DNA from: Marinibacterium anthonyi | GTDB lineage: Bacteria; Pseudomonadota; Alphaproteobacteria; Rhodobacterales; Rhodobacteraceae | NCBI GenBank assembly: GCA_003217735.2 | Contig: CP031585.1 | Span: 4,017,501-4,081,500, forward strand | DNA length: 64,000 nucleotides | Reading direction: 5' to 3' | Part shown: piece after piece, positions 47,899-62,940 of the stretch | How the letters are laid out: each line of letters begins with the position of its first letter | Numbering within the stretch: the first letter of the stretch is position 1 | Notes under the pieces: model-generated | Database searches by the model: none | Seen by the model: only the letters and a program-made list of their open reading frames with translations | Told to the model about the DNA's origin: nothing | Program-made: the position numbers and the translations under genes

Positions 47899-48941
47899 TG
47901 TTTTTTGCCTCCGACAATACCGGCCCCGTGCACCCCGACGTCATGGCCGCGCTGAGTGCGGCCAACGAGGGCTATGCCATGGGTTACGGGGCGGACGCGC
48001 TGATGGACGGGGTTCGGGCGACGATCCGCGAGGTCTTCGAAGCGCCCGAGGCCGCGGTCTACCTGGTGGCGACCGGGACGGCGGCGAATTCGCTGGCGCT
48101 GGCGACGCTGGCCAATCCCTGGGACGCGATCTTTTGTTCGCCCGTCGCCCACATCCAGGAAGACGAGTGCAACGCGCCCGAGTTCTTCTCGGGCGGGGCC
48201 AAGCTGACGCTGGTGCCGGGCGGGGACAAGATGACGCCGGATGCCCTGCGGGCCACGATCCTGGGCGAGGAGACCCGGGGCGTGCACGGGCCGCAGCGAG
48301 GGCCGGTGTCGATCACCAACGTGACCGAACGGGGGTCTGTCTATACGGTCGACGAGGTGGCGGCGCTATGTGGTGTGGCCAGGGAGTTCGGGCTGAAGGT
48401 GCACCTGGACGGGGCGCGGTTTGCCAATGCGCTGGTCGCGACCAATGCGACGCCGGCCGAGATGACCTGGCGGGCGGGCGTGGACGCGCTGAGCTTTGGC
48501 GGCACGAAGAACGGCTGCATGGGGGTCGAGGCGGTCGTGTTCTTCGATGCCGACAAGGCCTGGGAATTCGAGCTGCGGCGCAAGCGGGCGGCGCACCTGT
48601 TTTCGAAGCACCGGTATCTGTCGGCCCAGATGGCGGCCTATCTGAAGGACGGGCTGTGGCTGCGGCTGGCGCGGCAGGCCAATGACGGGGCGGCAAGGTT
48701 GGCCCGGGGGCTGGAGACGGCGGGGGCGGAATTTGTCTGGGCGCCGCAGGCCAACATGATCTTTCCGGCCCTGACCCGGGCGCGGCACCGGGCGCTGCAT
48801 GAGGCGGGGGCGGTCTATAACATCTGGGACGGATCGCTGGACGGGGCGGATCCCGAGGAGATGCTGACCGCGCGGCTGGTCTGTGACTGGTCGGTGAGCG
48901 ACGACAATATCGCGCGCTTCCTGGACGTGCTGGGGGCCTGA
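47898..48941 (+). CDS. Threonine aldolase family protein
   Basis: 347 residues, a PLP-dependent aldolase-type enzyme that cleaves L-threonine or allo-threonine to glycine and acetaldehyde. N-terminal FFASDNTGPVHPDVMAALSA is the family opening; VATGTAANSLALATL, HIQEDECNAPEF, VHLDGARFANALVATNATPA and the PLP lysine loop DALSFGGTKNGCMGVEAVVF (Lys at about residue 206) are in order. The start overlaps the ycgN-like stop. Ends convergent with the alpha/beta hydrolase gene, across a gap packed with repeats. Confidence 0.94.
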   Translation: MFFASDNTGPVHPDVMAALSAANEGYAMGYGADALMDGVRATIREVFEAPEAAVYLVATGTAANSLALATLANPWDAIFCSPVAHIQEDECNAPEFFSGGAKLTLVPGGDKMTPDALRATILGEETRGVHGPQRGPVSITNVTERGSVYTVDEVAALCGVAREFGLKVHLDGARFANALVATNATPAEMTWRAGVDALSFGGTKNGCMGVEAVVFFDADKAWEFELRRKRAAHLFSKHRYLSAQMAAYLKDGLWLRLARQANDGAARLARGLETAGAEFVWAPQANMIFPALTRARHRALHEAGAVYNIWDGSLDGADPEEMLTARLVCDWSVSDDNIARFLDVLGA

Positions 48942-48973
48942 CCCGGGCAGGCGCCCCTGGTGGGCGTCGGGCC

Positions 48974-49092
48974 GGGGTATTTATCAAGAGAAAGAAGCAG
49001 CAGGGCTTGCGGTGTCCCACGCGTGGGACATTTGGCGGACTGTGGAAAATCAAGGGGTTGCAGCGGCGGTTTTACCGGCTGTTAACCCTTTG
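48974..49092 (+). repeat. Composite repeat with 18-bp palindrome, copy C
   Basis: GTATTTATCAAGAGAAAGAAG (48978-48998), perfect palindrome TGTCCCACGCGTGGGACA (49013-49030), then core GTGGAAAATCAAGGGGTTGC..GGCGGTTTTACC..TGTTAACC, exactly parallel to copy B at 17651-17769. Sits 33 bp after the threonine aldolase stop. Confidence 0.8.
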
Positions 49093-49156
49093 TGATGCGT
49101 CGGGATCGGGTCGCAAGCGTGGTGTGCGGGTGACGGCCCGGGCCCGCCCAACGCGC

Positions 49157-49213
49157 GCCGGGCAGCCTGGCGCAGCGGGGTGGGCGGGCGGGAGCTGTGC
49201 CAGGCTGCCCGGC
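49157..49213. repeat. 20-bp hairpin with G-quadruplex-type loop, copy 1
   Basis: Left arm GCCGGGCAGCCTGGCGCAGC (49157-49176), 17-nt loop GGGGTGGGCGGGCGGGA (49177-49193), right arm (49194-49213) that pairs along all 20 positions with one G-T wobble. The loop has four G-runs separated by single bases. It ends 3 bp from the alpha/beta hydrolase stop. The same loop, with other arms, is at 63906-63956. Confidence 0.85.
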
Positions 49214-49216
49214 GGG

Positions 49217-50026
49217 TCACACCGGATGGCGGTCGAGGAAGGCGCGGATGGCGGCGGCGGTCCGGACCGGGTGGGTGATCGGGACCATGTGGCCGGCGCC
49301 GGGGATGGTGCAGGTGTCGCAATCGGGGATCCGGGCCGAGAGGCGGGCGATGATCCGGCCGATGATCGGGTGGGTGTCCGCCCCTTCGATCAGCAGCACC
49401 GGGCAGGTCAGCGATTCGAGCCGGCCGGGGCCGTAGAGATCGGCCGCGTCGTCGTAGAGCGCCGGATGGCTTTGCCCCACCAGGGGGAAGGCGCGGATCA
49501 TGCCCTGGCGGGTGTTTTCCGGCAGGTCTTCCCAGCCGGGGGATTTTTCGGTCGCCCACATGGCGTTGAAATGGCGCGCCGCGCCTTCGACGTCGCCGGC
49601 GTCCAGCAGCGGCCACATCGGCGCGGAATCGGCTTCGTGCAGGGCGAATTCCGGGGTGTCCCGGGCCAGGCCCATCAGCACCGGTTCGACCAGCGTCAGC
49701 GTGCGCACCCTGTCCGGCCGGGTCAGCGCGATGCGCAGCGCCGCCACCGCGCCGAAGGAATGGCCGATCACGTCCATCGGCGCGCCCAGCAGCCCCCGCC
49801 CGATGCCCGCGACATGATCGACCAGGTCCCCCTGCCCGTCCCAGTCCGCGCTTTGGCCGTGGCCCGGCAGGTCGAAGGCGGTGATGCGGGCCTGGCCCTC
49901 CAGCGCGCGGGCCACGCCCTTCCAGGCGCCCGAATAGGCCATGGTGCAATGCAGCGCCAGCATGGCGCGGGGCCCCTGCCCCAGGTCGACCACATGGACC
50001 TGTGCCGGCCGCAATACCTCGTTCAT
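49217..50026 (-). CDS. Alpha/beta hydrolase
   Basis: 269 residues. Nucleophile elbow VIGHSFGAVAALRIAL (Ser at about 94), acid CPVLLIEGADTHPIIG (Asp near 215), and catalytic His GAGHMVPITHP (about 244), so the triad is complete; ITAFDLPGHGQSADWDGQGD gives the usual HG loop. Substrate unknown; such proteins are esterases or lactonases. Its 3' end abuts a hairpin with a G-rich loop. Divergent from prs across 149 bp. Confidence 0.92.
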   Translation of the reverse strand: MNEVLRPAQVHVVDLGQGPRAMLALHCTMAYSGAWKGVARALEGQARITAFDLPGHGQSADWDGQGDLVDHVAGIGRGLLGAPMDVIGHSFGAVAALRIALTRPDRVRTLTLVEPVLMGLARDTPEFALHEADSAPMWPLLDAGDVEGAARHFNAMWATEKSPGWEDLPENTRQGMIRAFPLVGQSHPALYDDAADLYGPGRLESLTCPVLLIEGADTHPIIGRIIARLSARIPDCDTCTIPGAGHMVPITHPVRTAAAIRAFLDRHPV

Positions 50027-50175
50027 CGTCGTGTTCCCCGATCTGTCCGAGCAGGACGGTCCGGATGGCCCGGCTGCTCACCTTTGCGGGACGGTAAGGG
50101 CATGATAATCGGTGTCAACATCGCGAATCGGACGTCACCGCACGTCACCGAATGTCACCGCCCCGGGGAAAGACC

Positions 50176-51198
50176 ATGCCGCAAATGAATGAACCCAAGC
50201 TCATTGCAGGGAATGCCAACCTGCCACTGGCCGAAGCCATCGCCCGTCGGATGACCATGCATCGGGGCGTGCACACGGGCCTGGTGGATGCGCGGGTCGA
50301 ACGGTTCAACGACGCGGAGATCTTTGTCGAGGTCTACGAGAACGTGCGCGGCGAGGACATGTTCATCATCCAGTCGACGTCGAACCCGGCGAACGACAAC
50401 CTGATGGAACTGCTGATCATGGCCGACGCGCTGCGCCGGTCGTCGGCGGCGCGCATTACCGCCGTGATTCCGTATTTCGGCTATGCCCGCCAGGACCGCC
50501 GCACCAAGGCCCGCACGCCGATCACCGCCAAGCTGGTGGCCAACATGCTGGTCGGCGCGGGGATCGAACGGATCCTGACGATGGACCTGCATGCCGCGCA
50601 GATCCAGGGGTTCTTCGACATTCCGGTCGACAACCTTTATGCCTCGCCGATCTTTGCGCTGGACGTGAAGTCGCGGTTCAAGGGCCAGATGGACGACATG
50701 ATGGTCGTGTCGCCGGACGTGGGCGGCGTGGCGCGCGCGCGCGAGCTGGCCAAGCGGATCAACGCGCCGCTGTCGATCGTGGACAAGCGCCGCGAGAAAC
50801 CGGGCGAAGTGGCCGAGATGAACGTGATCGGCGAAGTCGAGGGCAAGATCTGCCTGATCGTCGACGACATGTGCGACACCGCCGGCACGCTGTGCAAGGC
50901 GGCCGAGGTGCTGATGGAGAACGGCGCCAAGGAAGTGCACGCCTATATCAGCCACGGCGTGCTGTCGGGCCCGGCGGTGGAACGGATCAGCAATTCGGTG
51001 ATGTCGTCGCTGGTGATCACCGATTCCATCCAGCCGACCGAACACGTGAAGGGCGCGCACAACATCCGCATCGTGCCCACTGCCCCGGTCTTTGCCCAGG
51101 CGATCCTGAACATCTGGAACGGCACGTCGGTGTCGTCGCTGTTCGAACAGGACACGCTGACCCCGATCTACGAGACGCTGTACCCCGACGTCGGCTGA
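50176..51198 (+). CDS. prs: Ribose-phosphate pyrophosphokinase
   Basis: 340 residues, makes PRPP from ribose 5-phosphate and ATP for nucleotide, His and Trp synthesis. The start is the ATG at 50176, preceded by GGGGAAAGACC. Seen: [20 protein letters not shown] (residues 58-77), [20 protein letters not shown], the Mg/ATP His [33 protein letters not shown] and the PRPP-binding loop [20 protein letters not shown]. Followed by tandem repeats and an intrinsic terminator. Confidence 0.98.
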   Translation: MPQMNEPKLIAGNANLPLAEAIARRMTMHRGVHTGLVDARVERFNDAEIFVEVYENVRGEDMFIIQSTSNPANDNLMELLIMADALRRSSAARITAVIPYFGYARQDRRTKARTPITAKLVANMLVGAGIERILTMDLHAAQIQGFFDIPVDNLYASPIFALDVKSRFKGQMDDMMVVSPDVGGVARARELAKRINAPLSIVDKRREKPGEVAEMNVIGEVEGKICLIVDDMCDTAGTLCKAAEVLMENGAKEVHAYISHGVLSGPAVERISNSVMSSLVITDSIQPTEHVKGAHNIRIVPTAPVFAQAILNIWNGTSVSSLFEQDTLTPIYETLYPDVG

Positions 51199-51200
51199 CG

Positions 51201-51250
51201 GACATCGCCCGATTTGGCCCGAAATGGCCCGAACTGGCCCGAATTAGCCG
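51201..51250. repeat. Five 10-bp tandem units GAnnTGGCCC after prs
   Basis: GACATCGCCC, GATTTGGCCC, GAAATGGCCC, GAACTGGCCC, GAATTAGCCG: exact 10-bp period from 3 bp after the stop to the terminator stem. The period matches roughly one helical turn, so all units face the same side of DNA. Confidence 0.8.
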
Positions 51251-51280
51251 GATCCTGTAACGGGGTCCGGCCGTTTTTTT
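51248..51280 (+). terminator. Rho-independent terminator of prs
   Basis: Stem CCGGATCC/GGGTCCGG (51248-51255 with 51263-51270, one wobble) and a run of seven T at 51274-51280. It merges into the following 14-bp repeats. Confidence 0.85.
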
Positions 51281-51281
51281 G

Positions 51282-51351
51282 GGCCGCCGTTTTTTGGCCG
51301 CCGTTTTTTGGCCGCTGTTTTCTGGCCGCCGTGAATTGGCCGCCGTGAATT
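51282..51351. repeat. Five 14-bp tandem units GGCCGCCGTTTTTT
   Basis: Units at 51282, 51296, 51310, 51324 and 51338: the first two are GGCCGCCGTTTTTT, the third GGCCGCTGTTTTCT, the last two GGCCGCCGTGAATT. The preceding GGCCGTTTTTTT of the terminator looks like a shortened founder unit. The array ends 20 bp from the lectin gene stop. Confidence 0.85.
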
Positions 51352-51371
51352 TTCAGTCGGGACTTGGCTGC

Positions 51372-51731
51372 TCAGTTGTCGACGGAAAGGACCCAGTCGT
51401 CATCGTGGGGCAGTTCCCCGATCGCCGTCCAGGCGATGCGGATGCGGGCGACGCGGCTGTCGCCCCAGGTGCGGAACACCACGTCGCAGCCATCGGCGGT
51501 GATGTCCTCGGCCGCGAGATCGGCGCGCATGTGCGCCGCCGTGTCGACATCCCACAAGGAGACCGAGACCTGGACCGAGGGCGGGGCCCGGAAGGCCGAG
51601 GAAAAGTTGACCCGCCGCCGGCGTTCGCGCGGGCCGAAGCCGGTCCACATCTCGCCTCCGTCCTGGAAATCGGCAAAGAGGTTGATTTCGCCCTGATCAA
51701 TTCCGACCAGGTGGTTTCGGAGTTTCTTCAT
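51372..51731 (-). CDS. H-type lectin domain protein
   Basis: 119 residues. The last two thirds match the H-type lectin (snail agglutinin-like) pattern: RRVNFSSAFRAPPSVQVSVS then LWDVDTAAHMRADLAAEDIT, and GDSRVARIRIAWTAIGE, a six-stranded sandwich that binds N-acetylgalactosamine-like sugars in eukaryotic members. The N-terminus KKLRNHLVGIDQGEINLFAD is typical of the bacterial type with a GE.xL.F.DF..GG lead. No signal peptide, so export, if any, uses another route. It follows the LuxR-type gene by 94 bp on the same strand. Confidence 0.82.
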   Translation of the reverse strand: MKKLRNHLVGIDQGEINLFADFQDGGEMWTGFGPRERRRRVNFSSAFRAPPSVQVSVSLWDVDTAAHMRADLAAEDITADGCDVVFRTWGDSRVARIRIAWTAIGELPHDDDWVLSVDN

Positions 51732-51825
51732 TCCGCGTCAATTCCTGTCCCCTGTGCTGTGCGCATTCGGAGATGCGAAAGCGTCCGGGATTTATTGATA
51801 TTGGTGCGGGACTCTAATCAATTCC

Positions 51826-52974
51826 CTAGACGAGGCAAGACAGGCGCTGGACCAGGCCGGTCAGCTGGGCCTGCCGGTTGAGGCCTGTCTTGGCGTAAAC
51901 CGACTTGAGCTGGCTGCGCAGCGTGTGGATCGAAAGGCCGCATTCCTGGGCCGCCTCCGACAGGCTGCGGTCCTGGGCGAGCGTCATCACCAGGCGGCGT
52001 TCGGCCTGGGTCAACCCGTAGAGCGCGCCAAGGCGCAGATCGACGCGGCCATGATCGAGTTGGTGGTCGGTGAGGCTGAGCAGGGCGGCGGGCGGGCGGG
52101 CCCAGGGACCCGGCGTGGCAAGGTCGTCGCGGAACGGGTCGAGCGTGGCGACGACGACATCGCCCGGCGCGATTTCGACCCGGAAGGGGCGCGACGGGTC
52201 GGTGGCGTCCATCCGCGTGAGACAGGCCAGCGCGGCCTGGAAACCGCCCTGGGCCGCGGTGTCGCGGAAGCGCAGCACGCCGTCGCGGTCGGTGGTGATG
52301 GCGGTGCCGTCGGACATGCGCTTGCGGGCAGAGGCATTGAGGAACAGCGGAACGCCCTGCCGGTCGAGCACGAAGACCGAATTGCCGAGCCGGTCCAGCA
52401 CGTCTTCGCAGGTGTGATGCGACACGTCCTGCCCGCCGAGGCGGCGGTGGATGCCGAAGGCGCGCCCGACATGGGGGCCCAGCATGCGGATCAGGTCGAC
52501 GAGGCGGGGGATCTGGGCGTCTTCGTCGCGAAACCGGACGTGGCCGCAAAGCACCAGCAGGCGGCCGTCGTCGTTCAGCAGGGTGGCGCCGGCGCCGGGG
52601 CCGACGGGTTCATGGGCCGACAGGAAGCCGTTCAGGAAGTCGGTCTTGAGGAATGCGTCGCGGGACAGGAAACTGTCCGTTGTGAAAGGCTGCATTGTCG
52701 GAGCGGCGGCGAGGCTCGGGATGAAGGGGTTCTTGCGGTGGTAATAGGCGTGATAGCTGGCCATCTGTTCGGGGGAAAAGCCGGTGGTCACGTCCTCGAG
52801 CGCCTTGCCGGAGCGCAGGTCATAGCCATAGAGCGCAAGGTGGGCCCCGCCAAGGTGATCGTCGAGCGCCTGCATCACCTTGTTCCAGCCCGAAGAATCT
52901 GCCCCGGCCCGGTATATCAGGCCGATGATCCGGTCATAATCTTCCAGCGACAGGCCATGCGCCCTTTGTACCAC
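51826..52974 (-). CDS. LuxR-type HTH transcriptional regulator
   Basis: 382 residues. The C-terminal 65 residues form a LuxR/NarL helix-turn-helix: LTQAERRLVMTLAQDRSLSE with AAQECGLSIHTLRSQLKSVY and AKTGLNRQAQL. The N-terminal 300 residues do not show a receiver Asp or a clear autoinducer-binding signature; a PAS-like segment (VLDRLGNSVFVLDRQGVPLF) is visible at about 195-225. It could be a ligand- or redox-sensing solo regulator; no luxI-type synthase is in the window. It lies upstream of the lectin gene and may control it. Confidence 0.9.
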   Translation of the reverse strand: MVQRAHGLSLEDYDRIIGLIYRAGADSSGWNKVMQALDDHLGGAHLALYGYDLRSGKALEDVTTGFSPEQMASYHAYYHRKNPFIPSLAAAPTMQPFTTDSFLSRDAFLKTDFLNGFLSAHEPVGPGAGATLLNDDGRLLVLCGHVRFRDEDAQIPRLVDLIRMLGPHVGRAFGIHRRLGGQDVSHHTCEDVLDRLGNSVFVLDRQGVPLFLNASARKRMSDGTAITTDRDGVLRFRDTAAQGGFQAALACLTRMDATDPSRPFRVEIAPGDVVVATLDPFRDDLATPGPWARPPAALLSLTDHQLDHGRVDLRLGALYGLTQAERRLVMTLAQDRSLSEAAQECGLSIHTLRSQLKSVYAKTGLNRQAQLTGLVQRLSCLV

Positions 52975-53032
52975 CCGGCGACCTCACTACCATCACAAGC
53001 AATGAGACGTATAGTTTCAACCCAAGGGGTTC

Positions 53033-53060
53033 CTGTCCACCCCCTTTCGAGGGTGGACAG
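53033..53060. repeat. 10-bp inverted repeat upstream of the LuxR-type gene
   Basis: CTGTCCACCC, 8-nt loop CCTTTCGA, GGGTGGACAG. About 60 bp upstream of the regulator's start, a position suited to an operator, possibly autoregulatory. Confidence 0.5.
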
Positions 53061-53278
53061 CCGCAATGGGATGCGGAACCGAACCGAAGCGGTGGACTTA
53101 CGGCCCGGAGCAGTTCGTGCCCGGCCACAGACAAAAGGAGCGATCTGCGGCATGGGTGTCTAACGGCGCAGGAGCAATTCGGGACAGACCCGCAATGTCC
53201 GCCTTAACGCTCCCTTGCCGAATGAAATACGAAACACGTAGCTTGCCGGAATGCATCCCCCAAATGAGGGAAAACGCA

Positions 53279-53303
53279 AAAAGCCCCCGCGAACGGAGGC
53301 TTT
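53279..53303 (-). terminator. Rho-independent terminator of atpHAGDC
   Basis: On the minus strand AAAGCCTCC-GTTCGC-GGGGGCTTTTT, about 30 bp after the atpC stop. GC stem followed by a T-run. Confidence 0.88.
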
Positions 53304-53333
53304 CATGGGGCGATCACCCGGATGCGGTGACGC

Positions 53334-53747
53334 TTAGAGCGACATGTGATCGCCAAGCGCTTCCATGTCGGCAAGCAGCTTCGCGGCTTCGTCGACAAAG
53401 GAATGCGGGCCGTCGGCCTTGACCGCCTGGGCATGGGCCGCGCGGGCGCCGGCCACGAGGTCGTCCAGGTGGTCGCGGGTCATCTCGTCGACCGGGAAGG
53501 CCTGTTCGGCCAGCACGGTGATGCCGTCGGCGCTGATCTCGGCGAAGCCGCCGGTCACGACGTATTCCGAGCCGCCGTCAGGTGCCGTGACCTTCAGGAT
53601 ACCCGGACGCAACGTGGTGATGGTCGGGGCATGATCGGGCATCGCCGTCATGTCGCCATCCGTGCCCGGGATCTGGACCGCGCTGGCCTTGAGCGACGCG
53701 AGGCGGCGCTCTGGGCTGACGAGGTCGAATTGCATCGTGTCTGCCAT
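53334..53747 (-). CDS. atpC: ATP synthase F1 subunit epsilon
   Basis: 137 residues. The N-terminal beta sandwich is clear: [54 protein letters not shown] and [20 protein letters not shown]; the C-terminal helical pair (about 90-137) is present but short, as in other Rhodobacterales. It forms the central stalk with gamma and can inhibit ATP hydrolysis. Last gene of the F1 operon, 95 bp after atpD. Confidence 0.95.
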   Translation of the reverse strand: MADTMQFDLVSPERRLASLKASAVQIPGTDGDMTAMPDHAPTITTLRPGILKVTAPDGGSEYVVTGGFAEISADGITVLAEQAFPVDEMTRDHLDDLVAGARAAHAQAVKADGPHSFVDEAAKLLADMEALGDHMSL

Positions 53748-53842
53748 GTCTGTCTCCTGTGCGGGAGGCGCGGCGGGGTCACCCCCGCCCTACCCCCGAT
53801 GGCTGGTGGGCTGCGTGGGGCGGGGCTTACCCCGCCGCCGGA

Positions 53843-56162
<2,320 letters not shown>

Positions 56163-56174
56163 CAACCACCCCCC

Positions 56175-57716
<1,542 letters not shown>

Positions 57717-58277
57717 TTATCCGACCTCTTTCATTACATTCTGGAGGGAGGCGAGCTTGGACTTGATCGACGTGTCGATCATGGTCGAGCCCAGCTTTAC
57801 AATCATTCCGCCGATGAGCGTCTCATCGACCTTGGTCTTGAGCGAAACGGTCTTGCCGGCGCTGCCTTGCAGCAGGGTGGCCAGCTTTTCGGACTGCGCG
57901 TCCGTCAGCGCCACGGCGCTGGTCACTTCGGCAGTCACTTCGCCGCGATCGTCGGCCAGCTTGACGCGCAGGGCGGTCAGCAGCTGCGGCAGGACGAAAA
58001 GACGGCGTTTTTCGGCCATCAGGGCCAGGCCCTTGCGCAACACCGGAGCGATATCCATCTTCTCGGCGATCGCCGTGATGGCAGCCCCCTGATCGCCGCG
58101 CGAGATCATCGGGGACGAGATCAACGTCCGCATGTCCTCACTTTCGGACAGGGCGAGCGAGAGATCGTCCACGCTGGTCTCGAGGCTGTCGAGATTGGAC
58201 TCTTCTTTTGCGATCTCGAAAATCGCGGAGGCATAGCGGTCAGCGATGCCGGCGGATATCGAAGCTGGTTCGGACAC
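57717..58277 (-). CDS. atpH: ATP synthase F1 subunit delta
   Basis: 186 residues, the peripheral-stalk OSCP-type subunit. The GTG at 58277 is chosen because GGAAGG lies at proper spacing and the protein then begins SEPASISAGIADRYASAIFE, the conserved start; the frame remains open further up with no family similarity. C-terminal TKVDETLIGGMIVKLGSTMI with DTSIKSKLASLQNVM is the family signature. First gene of the F1 operon; the F0 genes are elsewhere, as usual in alphaproteobacteria. Confidence 0.95.
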   Translation of the reverse strand: MSEPASISAGIADRYASAIFEIAKEESNLDSLETSVDDLSLALSESEDMRTLISSPMISRGDQGAAITAIAEKMDIAPVLRKGLALMAEKRRLFVLPQLLTALRVKLADDRGEVTAEVTSAVALTDAQSEKLATLLQGSAGKTVSLKTKVDETLIGGMIVKLGSTMIDTSIKSKLASLQNVMKEVG

Positions 58278-58552
58278 GTCCACCCTTCCGATCTTTCTGG
58301 CCCTGCCGCCGGGCATGTCCGGCGCACGCGGGCATGTTGACCGACCCGACGAATGCCGGGGCAGCAAAATCAGCGTGGGTCTACCAGAGCCCCACCCACC
58401 CCGCAACAAACATTAACGAAATACCTGTGAGCCAATAGTCCCGTGTTTATAGGCCATTAGCCTTGGTGCGACGGTTTGCGCCTCGTTTGGGCGACGCGAC
58501 GTTCACCAAATAAGCACGTTTCCGTGATTCCTCTCGCCCATACCGCGAGCGC
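58278..58552. other. 275-bp leader of the atp operon
   Basis: Between the methyltransferase stop and atpH start, both minus strand neighbours. AT-richer around 58405-58460 (AACAAACATTAACGAAATAC on the plus strand), where the atp promoter is likely; no coding frame or clear operator seen. Confidence 0.45.
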
Positions 58553-59299
58553 TCACACAGGTTTTGCGACTGGCTCGGCCATCCCATCCAAGATGTTGAG
58601 AGGGGCGCGCACGGACTTGCGTTCGACGGTGCCGCGGGGCGGGTGAACGCGCTTGGACGCCTCGACCAGGAAGACGCCGCCGGCCAGTTCGGTGGGCATG
58701 GAGCGGCCGATCCGTTCAATCAAACGTCCGGACTTTTGCCAGAACCGCCGTTCGGTCGGCGGCTGGTACAGGGCCGAGGTGTGGCGTTCGGGCAGGAAGC
58801 CGTGTTTCTTCAGCTGGGTTTCCAGCTGGCTGAGCGTATAAGGCCGGCCGAAGCCGAAGGGCGTCTTGTCCGACCGCGACCACAGACCGGCGCGGTTGGG
58901 CACGATGAAGACCGCCTTGCCGCCAGGGCCCAGCACGCGCCAGCATTCTTCCAGCAGGTCGGCGGGGTGTTCCGAGGTTTCCAGCCCGTGCATCATCACC
59001 AGCCGGTCGACCAGCCCGTTTTCCAGCGGCCACAGCGTTTCCTCGATCAGGACCGAGACATTGGCCTGCCCCGCCGGCCAGGGCATCACCCCCTGCGGGC
59101 CGGGCATCAGCGCCATCACCCGGCGCGCATCGGCAAGGTAGGGGCGCAGCAGCGGCACGGAGAAGCCGAAGCCCGCCACGGTCATCGCCTTGGCGGACGG
59201 CCAGTATTCCTGCAGCCGCGCACGCAGCGACAGCTGGGCCGCGCGGCCCAGGGTGCTGCGGTAATAGAAGTTGCGCAAGTCCTGCACGTCGAGATGCAT
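58553..59299 (-). CDS. Class I SAM-dependent methyltransferase
   Basis: 248 residues with a methyltransferase type-11-like domain. [20 protein letters not shown] with PLLRP shows a divergent SAM motif I (GFGFS in place of GxGxG), followed by [20 protein letters not shown] and [20 protein letters not shown] then [17 protein letters not shown], in the usual motif II-III order. The substrate is unknown; I recall it next to gloB in other Rhodobacterales. Divergent from gloB, 61 bp between starts. Confidence 0.88.
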   Translation of the reverse strand: MHLDVQDLRNFYYRSTLGRAAQLSLRARLQEYWPSAKAMTVAGFGFSVPLLRPYLADARRVMALMPGPQGVMPWPAGQANVSVLIEETLWPLENGLVDRLVMMHGLETSEHPADLLEECWRVLGPGGKAVFIVPNRAGLWSRSDKTPFGFGRPYTLSQLETQLKKHGFLPERHTSALYQPPTERRFWQKSGRLIERIGRSMPTELAGGVFLVEASKRVHPPRGTVERKSVRAPLNILDGMAEPVAKPV

Positions 59300-59360
59300 T
59301 GCGGGTGGTCCGGCGATGGGTCAGTCTTGGCAAAGCTTAGCAGCGCGAAAGGGAAAGGCC

Positions 59361-60131
59361 ATGCCTCTTCAGATCATCACCATCCCCTGTCTCAGCGACA
59401 ATTATGCATTTCTGGCCCACGATGCCACCAGCGGACAGACCGCGCTGATCGATATTCCCGAGGCCGCGCCGATCCTGGCGGCCCTGTCCGAAACCGGCTG
59501 GTCCCTGACCCATGTGCTGATCACGCACCATCATGCAGACCACGTGCAGGGGCTGGACGACGTGCTGGCCGCCTGCCCCGGCGTCACCGTGGTGGGGGCG
59601 AAGGCCGATGCCGCGCGGCTGCCGAAGCTGGATGTCGAGGTGGCCGAAGGCGACACGGTGACCATCGGCGGATCGACCGGCACGGTGATCGACGTGTCGG
59701 GCCACACGGTGGGCCACATCGCCTATCACTTTCCCGACAGCAACGCGGTCTTTACCGCCGACAGCCTGATGGCGCTGGGATGCGGGCGGGTGTTCGAAGG
59801 CACGATGGCGATGATGTGGGCCTCGCTGGGCAAGCTCGCCGCCCTGCCCGACTGGACCATCGTCTATTCCGGCCACGAATATACCGAATCCAACGGGCGA
59901 TTTGCCCTGTCGGTCGATCCCGGCAACAAGACGCTGCAGGCGCGCATGGACGAGATCAAGGCGGCCCGGGCCAGGGGCGAACCGACGGTGCCGTCGGAAT
60001 TGTCGCTGGAAAAGGCGACCAACCCGTTCCTGCGCGCGGCCCTGCCCGAAATGGCGGTGCAGATAGGCATGGAAGGCGCCGATCCGGCCGATGTCTTCGG
60101 CGAGATCCGCAAGCGCAAGGACAGCTTCTGA
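59361..60131 (+). CDS. gloB: Hydroxyacylglutathione hydrolase (glyoxalase II)
   Basis: 256 residues; hydrolyses S-lactoylglutathione, the second step of methylglyoxal detoxification. Start after AAAGGCC. Metallo-beta-lactamase fold with the binuclear metal motif THHHADHVQGLDDVLAA (THxHxDH at about residues 54-60), further ligands in SGHTVGHIAYHF, FTADSLMALGCGRVFEG and YSGHEYTESNGRFAL, and the C-terminal HAGH domain with LSLEKATNPFLRA. All metal ligands are in place. Confidence 0.97.
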   Translation: MPLQIITIPCLSDNYAFLAHDATSGQTALIDIPEAAPILAALSETGWSLTHVLITHHHADHVQGLDDVLAACPGVTVVGAKADAARLPKLDVEVAEGDTVTIGGSTGTVIDVSGHTVGHIAYHFPDSNAVFTADSLMALGCGRVFEGTMAMMWASLGKLAALPDWTIVYSGHEYTESNGRFALSVDPGNKTLQARMDEIKAARARGEPTVPSELSLEKATNPFLRAALPEMAVQIGMEGADPADVFGEIRKRKDSF

Positions 60132-60615
60132 GCCCCTTGCGGTTTCACCGATCCGCCCCCATCTGGGCCCTGCGGATTGCAACATGCGGCGACCGTTGCG
60201 CGGATCGGAAAAGTTTTCATTACGTCCTTTGCGGGGGATCATCGGTAAACGACGGCCGCAACGGCGCGGAATCGGGCAGCCGCAAACACAAGTTCGTGCC
60301 AGACCGGGGGGCGACCAATGTGCCCCCTGTTCTTAACACGCGAAGCCCTTATATTGTTAGGAAACGACCAGCCTACCCTGCGACGGCGCGCGGGCGAATC
60401 CGGCTTTTCACTGCCCCTCCGGACCGTCCGAACACACCGCCCCAAATGTGAACGTCACGACAGACACCGGGCCAATTGTGATCGCGCAGCCGCAGAAAAA
60501 ACTTGAAGCCAGCCTGCGATCAACCAAACTCTAACATTATGAGCACATGGTTGGTCTTGGGGGACCCGCCCGAGCCATCCCCCCAAAGCCGGCCCAGATC
60601 AGAGGAGCACGCCAG
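60132..60615. other. 484-bp region upstream of clpA
   Basis: No gene recognised; in particular clpS, the usual partner of clpA, is not here. AT-richer tracts at 60330-60365 (ACACGCGAAGCCCTTATATT) and 60490-60545 could contain the clpA promoter. Frames upstream of the clpA GTG remain open but show no family similarity. Confidence 0.5.

Positions 60616-62939
<2,324 letters not shown>

Positions 62940-62940
<1 letters not shown>

Larger units (their letters stand above)
52975..53333. other. 359-bp region between atpC and the LuxR-type gene
   Basis: No gene seen. It contains a hairpin with arms CTGTCCACCC / GGGTGGACAG (53033-53060), possible promoter elements for the LuxR-type gene near 52980-53030 (AT-richer), and the atp operon terminator at 53279-53303. 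Confidence 0.6.

Noticed and set aside
49157..49213. Interpreting the G-loop hairpins as simple intrinsic terminators.
   Set aside because: No T-run follows on either strand, and the conserved loop is unnecessary for a terminator.
51282..51351. 14-bp array after prs considered as a CRISPR.
   Set aside because: Units are contiguous with no spacers and far too short.
60501..60540. CTTGAA..CTAACATT considered as a heat-shock promoter for clpA.
   Set aside because: Spacing of about 23 bp is too long for that promoter class.
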